Shown here one piece after another: positions 1 through 9,169 of a DNA stretch of 64,000 nt. The notes below the pieces were generated by a model. That model had not been told where the DNA came from, made no database searches, and saw only the letters and a program-made list of their open reading frames with translations. The stretch covers positions 124,001 through 188,000 of the forward strand of contig NZ_FZOQ01000002.1 of assembly GCF_900188175.1 (NCBI RefSeq), written 5' to 3'. Source of the DNA: Pontibacter ummariensis. Its GTDB lineage: Bacteria; Bacteroidota; Bacteroidia; Cytophagales; Hymenobacteraceae. Position numbers and translations under genes: made by a program. How positions within the stretch are numbered: the stretch's first letter is position 1; each line of letters opens with the position of its first letter.

Positions 1-466
1 CGTACAGCACGGCAGTTGTATCAGTTGGGCTTACTTTGTGCGCCAGCTCATACTTCTCGATCGCATTGTCCCAGTCCTGCTGGTTGTGGAACTCTACTGC
101 CTGGTTCAGTACCTGGCCATAAAGCATTTGCTTACGCTCTGGCACCTGCTTGCCAAACTCTCCGTCTTTGCCGTCCAGTTCGACAGCTTTGTCAAAAGAC
201 TCCAGCACAACAAGTGGCGTCTGATCATTTGTCAGCTTACCATAGATCGGGTTGCCGATCATATCCTGGTAAATAACGCCGCGGTAAAACCACGTCTTTG
301 CTTTTTCTTTTGTCTTTTTATGTTCGATCGCCTGATCGATATCAGCCTGTGCTTTGTCCAGTGTTCCATTCTTGTGGTTCAGGATGGCACTGTTCACGGC
401 TGAGTTCTGTGCACTCGCAACCGTGATACTGGCGGCTGCCAAAGCTGTCAAAAGTACTTTCTTCAT
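1..466 (-). CDS. TPR-repeat secreted protein (3' part cut off by window edge)
   Basis: A reading frame opens at the ATG at 464-466 and runs off the left edge without a stop, giving about 155 residues. It begins with a clear signal peptide (MKKVLLTALAAAS, cleaved near ASAQ). A helical TPR-like pattern follows: W-Y-R-G near residue 58, and paired motifs around the phrases QDWDNAIEKYELAHKVSP and ESFDKAVELD. TPR proteins are scaffolds, so no specific function can be given. It lies 72 nt downstream of gyrA on the same strand and could be co-transcribed with it. The identification as a TPR protein is fairly secure; its partners and full length are unknown. Confidence 0.75.
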   Translation of the reverse strand, partial: MKKVLLTALAAASITVASAQNSAVNSAILNHKNGTLDKAQADIDQAIEHKKTKEKAKTWFYRGVIYQDMIGNPIYGKLTNDQTPLVVLESFDKAVELDGKDGEFGKQVPERKQMLYGQVLNQAVEFHNQQDWDNAIEKYELAHKVSPTDTTAVLY

Positions 467-538
467 ATTGATAATGAATGGTTTGTGATTGTTTGCTTAA
501 CGTTTATACTGTGATAATAAGTTCGATGCCTTTGATTT

Positions 539-3088
539 TTAAACTTCTTCCTCTTTCTCAGGGTCCACCATCACGTCTGGTTGAAGGGTGTCTTCCGGCC
601 TTGGCTCAGACTGCTCCAGCACGGCCTCTACCACTTCATCCTCGTTTTCCATTTCCACTTTCGCAACAGAGGAGATCTGATCGCCCTCATTCAGTTTGAT
701 CAAACGCACCCCTTGTGTGGCTCGTCCGATTACCCGCAGGTCATTTACCCGCAGCCTGATGGTGATGCCCGAGCGGTTGATAATCATCAGATCGTCGGTG
801 TCGATCACGCCTTTTATTGCGATCAGCTTACCGGTTTTATCTGTTATGTTCATGGCTTTCACACCTTTACCACCACGGTTCGTGATGCGGTACTCCTCTA
901 AAAGGGAGCGTTTCCCGAAGCCATTTTCAGATACCACCAAAAGGTCCGTGCTATCATCTTCAACACAAACCATACCAATCACCTTGTCTTCCGGTCCGGC
1001 TAAGGTTACGGCACGCACACCGGCTGCGTTACGTCCCATCGAGCGTACTTGCTCTTCGTTGAAACGAATGGCTCTGCCAGACTCCAGGGCAATAACAATC
1101 TCACTGCTACCATTGGTTAACTGCACATCCAGCAAGCGGTCGCCATCATTAATGGAGATCGCATTGATACCATTTGTTCTCGGACGGGAGTAAGCCTCCA
1201 GCACCGTCTTCTTGATGGTACCCTGCTCTGTGATAAACACCAGGTTGTGGTTCAGTACGTAATCCTGGTTCTTTAGGTCATGCACGTTCAACACGGCTCG
1301 CACCTTGTCTTCCTTCTCAATCTGGATCAGGTTCTGAATGGCGCGTCCTTTGGCGGTCTTCCCTCCTTCCGGCAACTCATACACCTTCAGCCAAAACACA
1401 CGACCAAACTCTGTGAAGAACAGCATGTGGTGGTGCGTGTTGGCAATGAACAGGTGCTCCGTAAAGTCATTTTCCTTTGAAGCAGCTACCCCACGGGAAC
1501 CAACCCCACCACGGCTCTGGCTACGGTACTCGGTAAGCGGTGTACGTTTGATATAGCCTTCGTGCGAGATGGTAATCACCATGTTCTCTTCCGGGATCAT
1601 GTCTTCGTAAGAGATGTCGCCGCTGCTGGCCTCTATGCTCGTACGGCGTACATCGCCGTAACGGTCTTTGATTTCGGTCAGCTCATCTTTAATAATCTGC
1701 ATGCGCAGCCCCTCGTCGTTCAGGATAGAAGTCAGATGATCGATCAGCTGCATGATCTCCTGGTACTCCTGCTGGATTTTATCACGCTCCAGGCCGGTAA
1801 GGCGCTGCAGACGCATGTCCAGAATGGCGCGGGCCTGAATTTCTGACAAACCAAAGCGCTCCATTAAGCCATTGCGGGCAATTTCCGGGTCGCGGGATGA
1901 ACGGATCAGGTTGATTACCTCGTCCAGGTTATCCAGCGCGATCAGCAAGCCTTCCAGGATATGCGCGCGTTTCTTCGCCTCATCCAGTTCGTACTGCGTT
2001 CTGCGCACGACCACTTCGTGGCGATGCTCCACAAAGTACTGGATCAGCTCCTTCAGGTTCAGCGTCATCGGGCGTCCCTTCACCAGGGCCACGTTGTTCA
2101 CACCAAACGAAGACTGCAGCTGCGTGTACTTGTAGAGGTTGTTCAGCACCACGTTCGGGATGGCGTCACGCTTCAGGTCATACACAATGCGCAGGCCATC
2201 ACGGTCCGACTCGTCGCGCAGGTCAGCGATACCTTCGATTTTCTTCTCGTTTATCAGGGCAGCCGTTTTCTCGATCAGGGAGGCCTTGTTCACCATGTAA
2301 GGGATCTCCGTCACGATGATCTGCTCTTTGCCGGTTGGGCTAGTCTCGAAATCAGCGCGGGCACGCATCAGCACGCGACCACGACCTGTCTCGAAAGCCG
2401 AGCGCACGCCATCGTACCCGTGAATGATACCGCCTGTCGGAAAGTCCGGAGCTGTAATGTGCTCCATCAGTTCCGCAATGGTGATGTCCCTGTTGTCGAT
2501 ATAAGCGACAATGCCATTCACCACTTCCGTCAGGTTATGCGGTGCCATATTGGTAGCCATACCTACCGCAATGCCGGAAGTACCGTTTACCAGCAGGTTA
2601 GGCAGCTTGGCGGGCATTACGCTTGGCTCCTTCAACGAGTCGTCGAAGTTGGGCACAAAGTCCACCGTGTTCTTGTCCAGGTCTGCCAGCAGTTCGTCGG
2701 CAATACGCTTCAGGCGCGCCTCGGTATAACGCATGGCCGCCGGCGAGTCGCCGTCGATGGAGCCGTAATTTCCTTGTCCGTCTACCAAAGGGTAACGTAA
2801 AGACCACTCCTGGGCCATACGCACCATGGTTTCGTATACAGAAGAGTCACCGTGCGGGTGATACTTACCCAGCACCTCTCCTACAATTCTAGCCGATTTT
2901 TTATAGGCTTTGTTATAAGATACCCCCAGTTCGGACATACCGTACAGTACACGGCGGTGTACTGGCTTCAGGCCGTCTCGCACATCGGGTAAGGCTCTTG
3001 AAATGATAACAGACATTGAGTAGTCGATATACGCACCGCGCATCTCGTCTTCAATGTTGATCGGTATTATTCGTTCGCCTTCTATCAT
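539..3088 (-). CDS. gyrA: DNA gyrase subunit A
   Basis: This is the 849-residue breakage-reunion subunit of DNA gyrase, which introduces negative supercoils together with GyrB in the cytoplasm. The catalytic tyrosine is Tyr121 in [10 protein letters not shown]. The quinolone-resistance-determining segment [15 protein letters not shown] is at 78-92. It has Ser82 at the E. coli Ser83 position and Glu86 at the Asp87 position; both are seen in susceptible species of other phyla, so no resistance call is made. The C-terminal beta-pinwheel carries a QSRGGVG box near residue 525 and a later NRGGKG motif. The acidic tail ([18 protein letters not shown]) is common in this subunit. The length is normal and the start [16 protein letters not shown] matches the family. 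Its gyrB partner is not in the window. Confidence 0.97.
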   Translation of the reverse strand: MIEGERIIPINIEDEMRGAYIDYSMSVIISRALPDVRDGLKPVHRRVLYGMSELGVSYNKAYKKSARIVGEVLGKYHPHGDSSVYETMVRMAQEWSLRYPLVDGQGNYGSIDGDSPAAMRYTEARLKRIADELLADLDKNTVDFVPNFDDSLKEPSVMPAKLPNLLVNGTSGIAVGMATNMAPHNLTEVVNGIVAYIDNRDITIAELMEHITAPDFPTGGIIHGYDGVRSAFETGRGRVLMRARADFETSPTGKEQIIVTEIPYMVNKASLIEKTAALINEKKIEGIADLRDESDRDGLRIVYDLKRDAIPNVVLNNLYKYTQLQSSFGVNNVALVKGRPMTLNLKELIQYFVEHRHEVVVRRTQYELDEAKKRAHILEGLLIALDNLDEVINLIRSSRDPEIARNGLMERFGLSEIQARAILDMRLQRLTGLERDKIQQEYQEIMQLIDHLTSILNDEGLRMQIIKDELTEIKDRYGDVRRTSIEASSGDISYEDMIPEENMVITISHEGYIKRTPLTEYRSQSRGGVGSRGVAASKENDFTEHLFIANTHHHMLFFTEFGRVFWLKVYELPEGGKTAKGRAIQNLIQIEKEDKVRAVLNVHDLKNQDYVLNHNLVFITEQGTIKKTVLEAYSRPRTNGINAISINDGDRLLDVQLTNGSSEIVIALESGRAIRFNEEQVRSMGRNAAGVRAVTLAGPEDKVIGMVCVEDDSTDLLVVSENGFGKRSLLEEYRITNRGGKGVKAMNITDKTGKLIAIKGVIDTDDLMIINRSGITIRLRVNDLRVIGRATQGVRLIKLNEGDQISSVAKVEMENEDEVVEAVLEQSEPRPEDTLQPDVMVDPEKEEEV

Positions 3089-3152
3089 GATTAAGGTCTA
3101 AATAAAATAAAAAAGGGTCTTTATGTAATTAAAAGGCAAGTTACTCAAAATT

Positions 3153-3170
3153 GCCTTAAGGCTATATAGC
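3153..3170. promoter_or_regulatory. Two overlapping 10-bp palindromes upstream of gyrA
   Basis: GCCTTAAGGC (3153-3162) and GCTATATAGC (3161-3170) are each perfect palindromes and share the GC at 3161-3162. They sit directly after the stop of the small lipoprotein gene and 65-82 bp upstream of the gyrA start, so they are placed where a regulator of gyrA could bind. There is no loop or T-run, so a terminator is unlikely. A protein-binding role is an inference from position only. Confidence 0.3.
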
Positions 3171-3416
3171 TTAATTCTTATTTTTACTCTTATCGTTGGT
3201 CTTCGGAGAGGTCTCTTTCGACACCTTCGGAAGCTTCTCTCCCATCTTCGGGTTTTGCTTCTTCCAGAACGGTTGTCCCCGGAACTCCTGCCCACCGCCG
3301 TGCGGATGCACCATGCGCACCTGGCAGGAAGCAATCGGGCAAGCGGGTTTACAGGAAATAATGGAAACAGAAAGAAGTGCGAAAACGAGTAAAAAAAGCA
3401 GTCGGTTTGTAGCCAT
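3171..3416 (-). CDS. Small lipoprotein of unknown function
   Basis: This is an 81-residue protein starting at the ATG at 3414-3416; a TTG two codons upstream is less likely. Residues 1-21 form a lipoprotein signal ending in the lipobox SIISC, with Cys22 as the lipidated residue. The mature part has three more cysteines (KPACPIASCQV), then a histidine/glycine stretch (MVHPHGGGQEFRGQPFW) and a lysine-rich tail (KSKNKN). The cysteine and histidine pattern could bind metal, but no family was recognised. It precedes gyrA in the same direction with an 82-nt gap. The coding call rests on the well-formed lipobox and the absence of any competing frame. Confidence 0.75.
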   Translation of the reverse strand: MATNRLLFLLVFALLSVSIISCKPACPIASCQVRMVHPHGGGQEFRGQPFWKKQNPKMGEKLPKVSKETSPKTNDKSKNKN

Positions 3417-3548
3417 GTTCAAAGGTTTAAGAAAGCGCGATTTTGTTCTCGGCTCTCAAATCCATATCATACAAAAGTAAGCATTTTTTGCAAAAAAAAC
3501 CAGTATTCCCCCCTGTTCTTACTAATCAATTTAGTTCAGAAAAGCAAA

Positions 3549-4319
3549 TTAAAGGGGATGAAAACCATTGATGGTAAAACCACCGTCCACGGCCAGGGTT
3601 TGCCCGGTAACATACGCGGCGGCGGGCATGCACAAAAAGGCTACTGCGCCTGCCACGTCCTCCGGCTTTCCTACCTGCCGCATGGGGGTTCTGCTAACCA
3701 CATTGTCATAAAACTCCTGACTCTGCAGGACTGTCTGAGCCAGCGGGGTGCTGATGTACCAGGGAGCTACTGCGTTTACCCGAATCCCGTCCTGCGCCCA
3801 CTCTGCGGCCAGGTTGCGGGTAAGCTGCGTTAGGGCAGCCTTGGTCATGCCGTAGATACTACCGGTACGCACATGCGTCAGGCCGGCCACCGAGGTCACG
3901 TGCACCACGTTTCCTTGCGCTGACTGCTGCAGCAGGGGGTAAAGGGCCTTGTTTAAGTCGAAAGCGGAGCGAAGGTTAGTGCTCATGATAAAGTCGTACT
4001 CCTCGTCGCTGTACTGAGCCGTAGGCTTGCGTATGTTGGTACCCGCGTTATTCACCAAGATATCCAGCGCTCCCCAGGTATCGCTTACCCTGGCTGCGAT
4101 GGCCTCCCTCCCGGCAACCGTGCTCACATCTGCTGACAGGGTGTGCAAGCCGTCCGGATACTGCTCTGCCAGGCGCTGCAAATCTTCCTCTTTCCGTGCC
4201 ACTGCCAGCACCTCGGCCCCCAGCCCGATAAATTCTTGTACAATAGCTTCTCCTATTCCTTTGGACCCTCCTGTCACCACGGCTTTTTTACCCGCCAGCG
4301 ACCATCTTTTTTGTGACAT
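3549..4319 (-). CDS. SDR-family oxidoreductase, tropinone-reductase-like
   Basis: This is a 256-residue classical short-chain dehydrogenase/reductase, a cytoplasmic NAD(P)(H)-dependent enzyme with a Rossmann fold. The cofactor motif TGGSKGIG is at 16-23, the structural NAG at 91-93, and the catalytic Ser143, Tyr156 and Lys160 lie in TSV and YGMTK. The C-terminal [11 protein letters not shown] motif is typical of the family. An arginine or lysine after the glycine motif would favour NADPH, but that cannot be decided by eye. The sequence style recalls plant tropinone reductases, a name often transferred to bacterial homologues of unknown substrate. It is divergent from the secreted protein gene at 4500, and no pathway partner is adjacent. 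Confidence 0.88.
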   Translation of the reverse strand: MSQKRWSLAGKKAVVTGGSKGIGEAIVQEFIGLGAEVLAVARKEEDLQRLAEQYPDGLHTLSADVSTVAGREAIAARVSDTWGALDILVNNAGTNIRKPTAQYSDEEYDFIMSTNLRSAFDLNKALYPLLQQSAQGNVVHVTSVAGLTHVRTGSIYGMTKAALTQLTRNLAAEWAQDGIRVNAVAPWYISTPLAQTVLQSQEFYDNVVSRTPMRQVGKPEDVAGAVAFLCMPAAAYVTGQTLAVDGGFTINGFHPL

Positions 4320-4499
4320 ATAGCTCTATGTTTATGTTTGGCACATGAAGAAAAACAAAAACAACCAATAATCCTGCCCCAGTAGCCTGCTATTAGAAAT
4401 TTGCTTCTTTACCTGTGGATTTATAGCTGATATTTTTAAATTGCACTAAGAGGGCTTTCTGGACAAGCTCTTTCATTTCCTTTTAAACCCTCACTAGCC

Positions 4500-5231
4500 A
4501 TGAAAAAGCTGTTGCTGCTATTCCCCCTTGCTTTAACCACCCAAATCATCCTGGCCCAAAGTGTGCCGATTCCGACCGGTGCAGACGCTGAACAAAACCT
4601 GCGTGACCTGGGTAGCGGCAACAAGGCCTCTCCGGTGCGCGTGTTCGACACCAGGTATGCCGGCGTAAAGGGTAGCCCCTACTTTAAGAAAGAATGGGGT
4701 AAAGCGTCCGTCACCATGAATAACATGGTATACAAAGACGTGGAGGTGAAGTACAATGTCTATGACAACATGGTGCTCTACAAGAACCAGAAGGGAGAGC
4801 CTTACGAACTCAGTGCGGCGCTGATCGAGCGCCTGGAGTTACAAGACAGCCTGACGCACCAGAACTACCTTTTTAAGCGCTACCACGCCCTGGGCACCGA
4901 GGACAGGAACCTGGGCCTGAAGCTGGTGCTGGCCCTTTACGATGGACCCAAAGTGCAGTTGGTGAAGGTGCCGGAAAAGAGGTTTGTGAAGGCCGACTTT
5001 AAAGGAGGCTATTCCTCTAACCGCCGGTTCGACGAGTTCCAGGACAGGGAGGAGATTTACCTTTTAGGGCCGGGGACTGGTATCGAAAAAGTACGGCTAA
5101 ATAAAAAGAACCTGCTAAAAGCACTGCCGGATAAGAAAAAGCAATTGGAAGCCTTTATGGATAGCGAAAACATAGATGCTGGCACGGCAGAAGGGTGGGC
5201 AAAGGTGCTGGCCTATTACGAAAGCTTATAA
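4500..5231 (+). CDS. Secreted protein of unknown function
   Basis: This 243-residue protein has an N-terminal signal peptide (MKKLLLLFPLALTTQIILA, cleaved near LAQ). No domain was recognised. The mature part is rich in charged residues and tyrosines, alternates short beta-like segments (VTMNNMVYKDVEVKYNVY), and ends in a helical lysine-rich region (KKNLLKALPDKKKQLEAF). It has no lipobox, no TM segment after the signal and no catalytic motif. A strong intrinsic terminator at 5245-5269 follows at once, so it is probably a single-gene transcript. It is likely periplasmic or an outer-membrane-associated factor, but that is only inferred from the signal peptide. Confidence 0.8.
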   Translation: MKKLLLLFPLALTTQIILAQSVPIPTGADAEQNLRDLGSGNKASPVRVFDTRYAGVKGSPYFKKEWGKASVTMNNMVYKDVEVKYNVYDNMVLYKNQKGEPYELSAALIERLELQDSLTHQNYLFKRYHALGTEDRNLGLKLVLALYDGPKVQLVKVPEKRFVKADFKGGYSSNRRFDEFQDREEIYLLGPGTGIEKVRLNKKNLLKALPDKKKQLEAFMDSENIDAGTAEGWAKVLAYYESL

Positions 5232-5244
5232 GCCCCCAAACTGT

Positions 5245-5269
5245 AAAGGCGCCGTCTGGCGCCTTTTTT
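5245..5269 (+). terminator. Intrinsic terminator after the secreted protein gene
   Basis: A 9-bp perfect stem (AAAGGCGCC / GGCGCCTTT) closes a GTCT tetraloop and runs into a T-tract on the plus strand. It ends the 4500-5231 gene and overlaps the stop codon of the convergent DUF457 gene. Confidence 0.9.
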
Positions 5270-6287
5270 ACTTTAGGCCTCTTATTCGGTCCCAATAATC
5301 CAGCAGGTAAGCCTGGTCTACCTTAGGCCGGTTATTTATTTCTTCTACCTCCAACTCTCCCTGCTCGTTCTGCCACACGTGGTACACAAATACGTACTGC
5401 CCCCCCTCCTCGCGCCACCCATCGTACATGCCAAAGCGCAGGTCGTTGACCAGCACGCCTCCTTCCGCTGCCTCACGCACCGCATAGTACCCCTTGCTGA
5501 TCTCCAGCAGGCGCTCCAGCTTTTCACTGCCCCGGTACGGGGCTAACAAGTACGCCTGCTGTGGCTCAAAGGTATAGCTTATCTGCTCGTCAGCGTCCAG
5601 CAAAGAATAAAAGCCATGGTAAAAGCCTTCTTCGCTTTTCACGGTAATCGCCCAGAAAAGGGTGTTAAGCGGCGTAGGCTTGCTGATATAGGAGCTGTAG
5701 CTAATGTCCTGTTCCTGTAGTGCTTTCTCAAAGACCTCATTAGCGGAAGCCTTCGCAATAAAAGAGAAAAGCAGGTAAGCAGAGCTGATGCCCAGGCCCG
5801 CATAGTTCAGGTACCGCCGGATGGGCTTGTGCCGTGGGTAAAAAGCGGCGGCTGTCACGAAAACCAGGAAAGGGACCGTGTACAGTGGGTCTACTACAAA
5901 AATATTGTAGAAAGCAATGCCGTAATCGGTGAAGGGCCAGAGCAACTGTGTTCCCCAGGTTGTGCAGCTATCGAGGAGGGCATGCGTAGTAAAGCCCAGG
6001 AAAAAGAGCAAGGTCCAGTCCCGGAAAGTAGCTTGTTCTCTTTTGTAAAAGCGACGCAGCAGCCAGGCCAGTAAGGGAGACACTAGCAGGGCAAACAAAA
6101 ACGAGTGGGTAACAGACCGATGAAAGGAAAGCTCCTGCACCGTGTCCAGCCAGGGACTCAGCAGCACATCCAGGTCCGGAACAGTACCCGCGATGGCTCC
6201 CCATAGCAAAGCTTTATTTCCTAATTTCTTTCCTGCAACAGCCTCCCCAACAGAGGCGCCCAGCACTATTTGAGTCAACGAATCCAT
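5268..6287 (-). CDS. YdjM/DUF457-family metal-dependent hydrolase-like membrane protein
   Basis: This is a 339-residue multi-pass membrane protein of the LexA-regulated YdjM (DUF457, PF04307) family, often annotated as membrane-bound metal-dependent hydrolase. The family hallmark start MDSLTQIVLGASVGEA selects the ATG at 6285-6287. Polar motifs between TM helices are conserved and could bind metal: the PDLD at about 38-41, HRSVTHS near 57-63, and FTTHALLDSCTTWGTQ. About five TM helices occupy residues 1-200, followed by a soluble C-terminal domain of about 140 residues. The physiological substrate is not known for the family. A near-perfect promoter sits 6 nt upstream of the start, which suggests a leaderless mRNA. 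Confidence 0.85.
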   Translation of the reverse strand: MDSLTQIVLGASVGEAVAGKKLGNKALLWGAIAGTVPDLDVLLSPWLDTVQELSFHRSVTHSFLFALLVSPLLAWLLRRFYKREQATFRDWTLLFFLGFTTHALLDSCTTWGTQLLWPFTDYGIAFYNIFVVDPLYTVPFLVFVTAAAFYPRHKPIRRYLNYAGLGISSAYLLFSFIAKASANEVFEKALQEQDISYSSYISKPTPLNTLFWAITVKSEEGFYHGFYSLLDADEQISYTFEPQQAYLLAPYRGSEKLERLLEISKGYYAVREAAEGGVLVNDLRFGMYDGWREEGGQYVFVYHVWQNEQGELEVEEINNRPKVDQAYLLDYWDRIRGLK

Positions 6288-6292
6288 GTAAG

Positions 6293-6320
6293 CAAATGTA
6301 AACCTGCTATAGGCCGGCAA
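6293..6320 (-). promoter_or_regulatory. Bacteroidota-type promoter for the DUF457 gene
   Basis: On the minus strand, TTG (6320-6318) is followed by a 17-nt spacer and TACATTTG (6300-6293). This fits the Bacteroidota sigma-A consensus of TTG or TTTG, a spacer of about 17-23 nt, then TAnnTTTG. Transcription would start at or next to the ATG ending at 6287, giving a leaderless or nearly leaderless message. Confidence 0.55.
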
Positions 6321-6389
6321 CCCCTAGCAGAAAGCATAAGTATAAAATTACAGCGTTCAAATCCAGCCTAATAAAGCACCCAATCATAA

Positions 6390-7442
6390 ATGGATGAGTT
6401 ATTATACCTGATTGGAGGAATCCTGCTAGTGCTTGTTTCCTCCTTTGATCTTATTTACACCACTTTTGCCCCCCGTGGCGCTGGTCCAATAAGCGGCACT
6501 GTAACTGCAACGGTGTGGAATATCCTGTTTAGCATCTGCAAGCTCGTAAACAACCGGAGAGTATTAGGCGCTTCGGGTATCCTGATTGTTTTAAGCATCC
6601 TGGTCACCTGGGTAATGTTACTATGGGCCGGGAACACCCTTATTTTTTTATCGGATAAAGAGGCCGTGGTAAGTTCAGAAACAGGTTTACCGGCCAATGT
6701 GTATGAACGCATTTACTTTGCCGGTTATAACCTCTCTACCATGGGTAACGGGGACTTTAAAGCGGGCACTAATGCCTTTTTAATTTATACCGCTTTTATT
6801 TCCTTCTCCGGCCTGATCGCCATTACCATAGCTATCTCGTACATGGTACCGGTTCTTTCGGCTGTAACACAGCGCAGAGCCCTTAGCATACGTATTGCCT
6901 CTATTGGCCACAGCCCGCAGGCCATGCTGCTGAATAACTGGAACGGCGAGGACTTTAAAATGCTGGAGACACAGTTCAGTAATCTGGCAGAAACAATTGC
7001 CCTGCAGGGGCAAATGCATTACGCTTACCCGGTGCTGCACTACTTTCACAACAACGACAAGGAAACGGCCTTACTCCCCAACCTGGCCATACTGGACGAG
7101 GCAGTCAGCCTCCTGCTATTGTACATCCCCGAGGAACAAAGACCGGGGGCACAGTATCTGTTTCCACTGCGCATGGCGCTAACCTCTTTCCTGAGCTCCC
7201 TTACGTCTACGTTTATCGATCCGGATGACATAGACTCAGTACCACCTATGAAGGTGGACGAACTGCAGGAAAAGCAAGGCCTCTATTTGCTCGACCCGGA
7301 CATGAACCAGATAAAGCAGCTCAATTACCGGCGGAAGACCCTAAAGGCCATGATTGAAAACAACGGGTGGTATTGGGATGAAATATCGGCTCCTGTTCTG
7401 GAAAAGAACTTTTACCTTCCGAATGCCTTTGCTAACGAATGA
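6390..7442 (+). CDS. Two-TM potassium-channel-like protein with atypical selectivity filter
   Basis: This 350-residue protein resembles the Ion_trans_2 (PF07885) class. TM segments lie at about 4-22 and 62-84, a pore helix at about 104-114, and a last TM at about 130-155. The filter position reads STMGNGD (116-122), where K+ channels normally have T-V/I-G-Y/F-G-D. The tyrosine or phenylalanine is therefore replaced by Asn120. A cytosolic C-terminal domain of about 190 residues follows, with no RCK/TrkA nucleotide motif that I can see. It starts at ATG, MDELLYLIGG. Its 3' end overlaps the convergent GNAT-like gene by 11 nt. Ion selectivity cannot be read from the sequence; a K+ or unselective cation channel are both possible. 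Confidence 0.75.
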   Translation: MDELLYLIGGILLVLVSSFDLIYTTFAPRGAGPISGTVTATVWNILFSICKLVNNRRVLGASGILIVLSILVTWVMLLWAGNTLIFLSDKEAVVSSETGLPANVYERIYFAGYNLSTMGNGDFKAGTNAFLIYTAFISFSGLIAITIAISYMVPVLSAVTQRRALSIRIASIGHSPQAMLLNNWNGEDFKMLETQFSNLAETIALQGQMHYAYPVLHYFHNNDKETALLPNLAILDEAVSLLLLYIPEEQRPGAQYLFPLRMALTSFLSSLTSTFIDPDDIDSVPPMKVDELQEKQGLYLLDPDMNQIKQLNYRRKTLKAMIENNGWYWDEISAPVLEKNFYLPNAFANE

Positions 7443-8598
7443 TCGGCATGCGCTTAAACTCCTTGGTCCTGTCGAACAGGTAACGGTAAGTGGCATGCGT
7501 CTTATAAATGCGGGAGCCGATCTGCTCTGCCACCTTCATCATCTTTGGGTTAAAGTCCCCGATCCAGTTCATCTGTATGTCATAGTAAGGGATTTTCGGG
7601 TTTCCGATGATAAAATCCCCTGCTGCTGAGATCATGGCGGCCTCTACTCCTTTGGCCTGATGTTCTGGCGTGATGCCAAACACGATCCCGTACATAGAAG
7701 AGCCCGCACCGCGCCAGCGATGGTACACAAACTTCAGCTTGCCCCACACGTCCATCTTTCCGTTCACATACTTGAAGAGTTTATTTAGCTCCGGAATGGC
7801 AATGAAAAAGCCTACAGGTTCCTCCTCAAAATACGCGAACCACATGATGCGCTCGTCCAGTATCGGTTTCAGGGTTTTCATGATGCCGGCAGCCTGTGCC
7901 TCGCTCATTTCCTTTACCCCTTCATGCTTCGCCCATCCTTTGTTGTACACCTGCCGGAAGTCTTCGGTATACTTGCCCAGGTTGCTTTTATCCAGGTGCC
8001 TGAAACTGTAGCGGGGGTCACCCAGCACGCGTTGTGCCTTTTCCTGTATCGAAGGAGGCAGCGAATCGTGTACAGTACGGTAATAGGTATACTGATAAAA
8101 GTAAACCTGAAAGCCGTAGTTCTCCAGAAGTTCGCTGTAATAAGGGTAATTATAGTTCATGCAGTAGGTGGGTTGGTGAAACCCGTCCACTAACAGCCCC
8201 CACCACCGGTCCCGCTCTCCCAGGTTAACCGGGCCGTCCATGGCCTCCATGCCCCGCTCCTTCAACCAGTCGCGGCAGGCATCTAACAGCAGGTTCGCCG
8301 CCTGCTGATCGTTGACACAGTCAAAAAAGCCCATGCCGCCGGTAGGCTGCTCGTAAGTGTTCGCTGTCTTTTTATTGATAAAGGCCGCCACACGTCCGAT
8401 CAGATTACCCTTGTCATCTTTTACAATCCAGCGGATCGCCTCGCCATTGCGCAGCAGCTTGTTCTTCTTCGGGTCAAATACATTATCGATGTCTTTGTCT
8501 AAAGGGCGGATATAATTCGGGTCTTTTTTATACAGCCTGACTTGCACCATTAAAAAGTCCTGGGCCAGTTCGGGTGTGTTTACCTCTATCAGTTGCAT
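7432..8598 (-). CDS. GNAT-like N-acetyltransferase superfamily protein, function unknown
   Basis: This 388-residue cytoplasmic protein looks like a double GNAT-fold family that is widespread in Bacteroidota. An N-terminal GNAT-like half runs to about residue 150 (IGRVAAFINKK, GFFDCVND). The second half contains the beta-strand FAYFEEEPVGFFIAIP and GIVFGITPEHQAKGVEAAM, the latter resembling the acetyl-CoA-binding loop Q/R-x-x-G-x-G/A. No substrate is known to me. The start MQLIEVNTPELAQDF follows the pattern of the family. It converges on the channel gene with an 11-nt overlap of the 3' ends, so no terminator separates the two. The GNAT assignment is moderately sure, the activity unsure. Confidence 0.75.
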   Translation of the reverse strand: MQLIEVNTPELAQDFLMVQVRLYKKDPNYIRPLDKDIDNVFDPKKNKLLRNGEAIRWIVKDDKGNLIGRVAAFINKKTANTYEQPTGGMGFFDCVNDQQAANLLLDACRDWLKERGMEAMDGPVNLGERDRWWGLLVDGFHQPTYCMNYNYPYYSELLENYGFQVYFYQYTYYRTVHDSLPPSIQEKAQRVLGDPRYSFRHLDKSNLGKYTEDFRQVYNKGWAKHEGVKEMSEAQAAGIMKTLKPILDERIMWFAYFEEEPVGFFIAIPELNKLFKYVNGKMDVWGKLKFVYHRWRGAGSSMYGIVFGITPEHQAKGVEAAMISAAGDFIIGNPKIPYYDIQMNWIGDFNPKMMKVAEQIGSRIYKTHATYRYLFDRTKEFKRMPIIR

Positions 8599-8783
8599 AG
8601 TTGTGGGTTAGCTAATCGTGCCGCAATTACGCGATTATCTTAAAAATATGGAAAAATAACACGGCTCTTGCTTATCTGCACTGTCTTTCTAAAGCCATTT
8701 AAGACCAAAAGCATATATGGTGTATAGGAGATCGCTTCTGCCTGTTAAGCTAAGCGGAGCCTTGTTGTAAAGGATCTAAAAGC

Positions 8784-8822
8784 AAAAAACCACTTACGCC
8801 TTTTATCGGTGTAAGTGGTTTT
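8784..8822 (-). terminator. Intrinsic terminator downstream of the tRNA-Thr pair
   Basis: The arms at 8786-8800 and 8808-8822 form a 15-bp stem with one G-T pair and a 7-nt loop. On the minus strand the stem ends in a six-T run (complement of 8784-8789). It lies 8 nt beyond the 3' end of the second tRNA and ends the tRNA transcript. Confidence 0.88.
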
Positions 8823-8830
8823 CCAGGAAG

Positions 8831-8903
<73 letters not shown>

Positions 8904-8921
8904 TTGTACTTTATGTTTAAG

Positions 8922-8956
8922 AAAGAAGCAGTTGAAGTACAAACAGCTGCTTCTTT
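8922..8956. other. Long hairpin between the two tRNA-Thr genes
   Basis: A 13-bp stem (8922-8934 with 8944-8956, one G-T pair) closes a 9-nt loop, exactly between the two identical tRNAs. On the minus strand the tail is TCTTAAAC, a poor T-run, so it may be an RNase processing signal or a leaky terminator that separates the two tRNA precursors. On the plus strand it is followed by four T residues. Confidence 0.6.
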
Positions 8957-8963
8957 TGTGTTG

Positions 8964-9036
<73 letters not shown>

Positions 9037-9169
9037 TTAACCTTTCTTTTTGTGCTGCTTTATTGTTCTAAAGCGTTGCAAAAGTAGGCCCAAGAACTCT
9101 TCCATGCAAATGCTGCCAAAACTTTTTTCTGCACTTTTTGATAAGCATTTGACGATCAGCGGGAAAAAT

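Noticed and set aside
1961-2800. A 279-codon open frame on the plus strand inside gyrA
   Set aside because: It lies wholly antisense to the gyrA catalytic core. Its translation is a His/Val/Arg-rich shadow without family features.
2822-2850. Quinolone resistance from the GyrA SSVYE segment
   Set aside because: Serine and glutamate at these places occur naturally in susceptible bacteria of several phyla, so they are not evidence of resistance.
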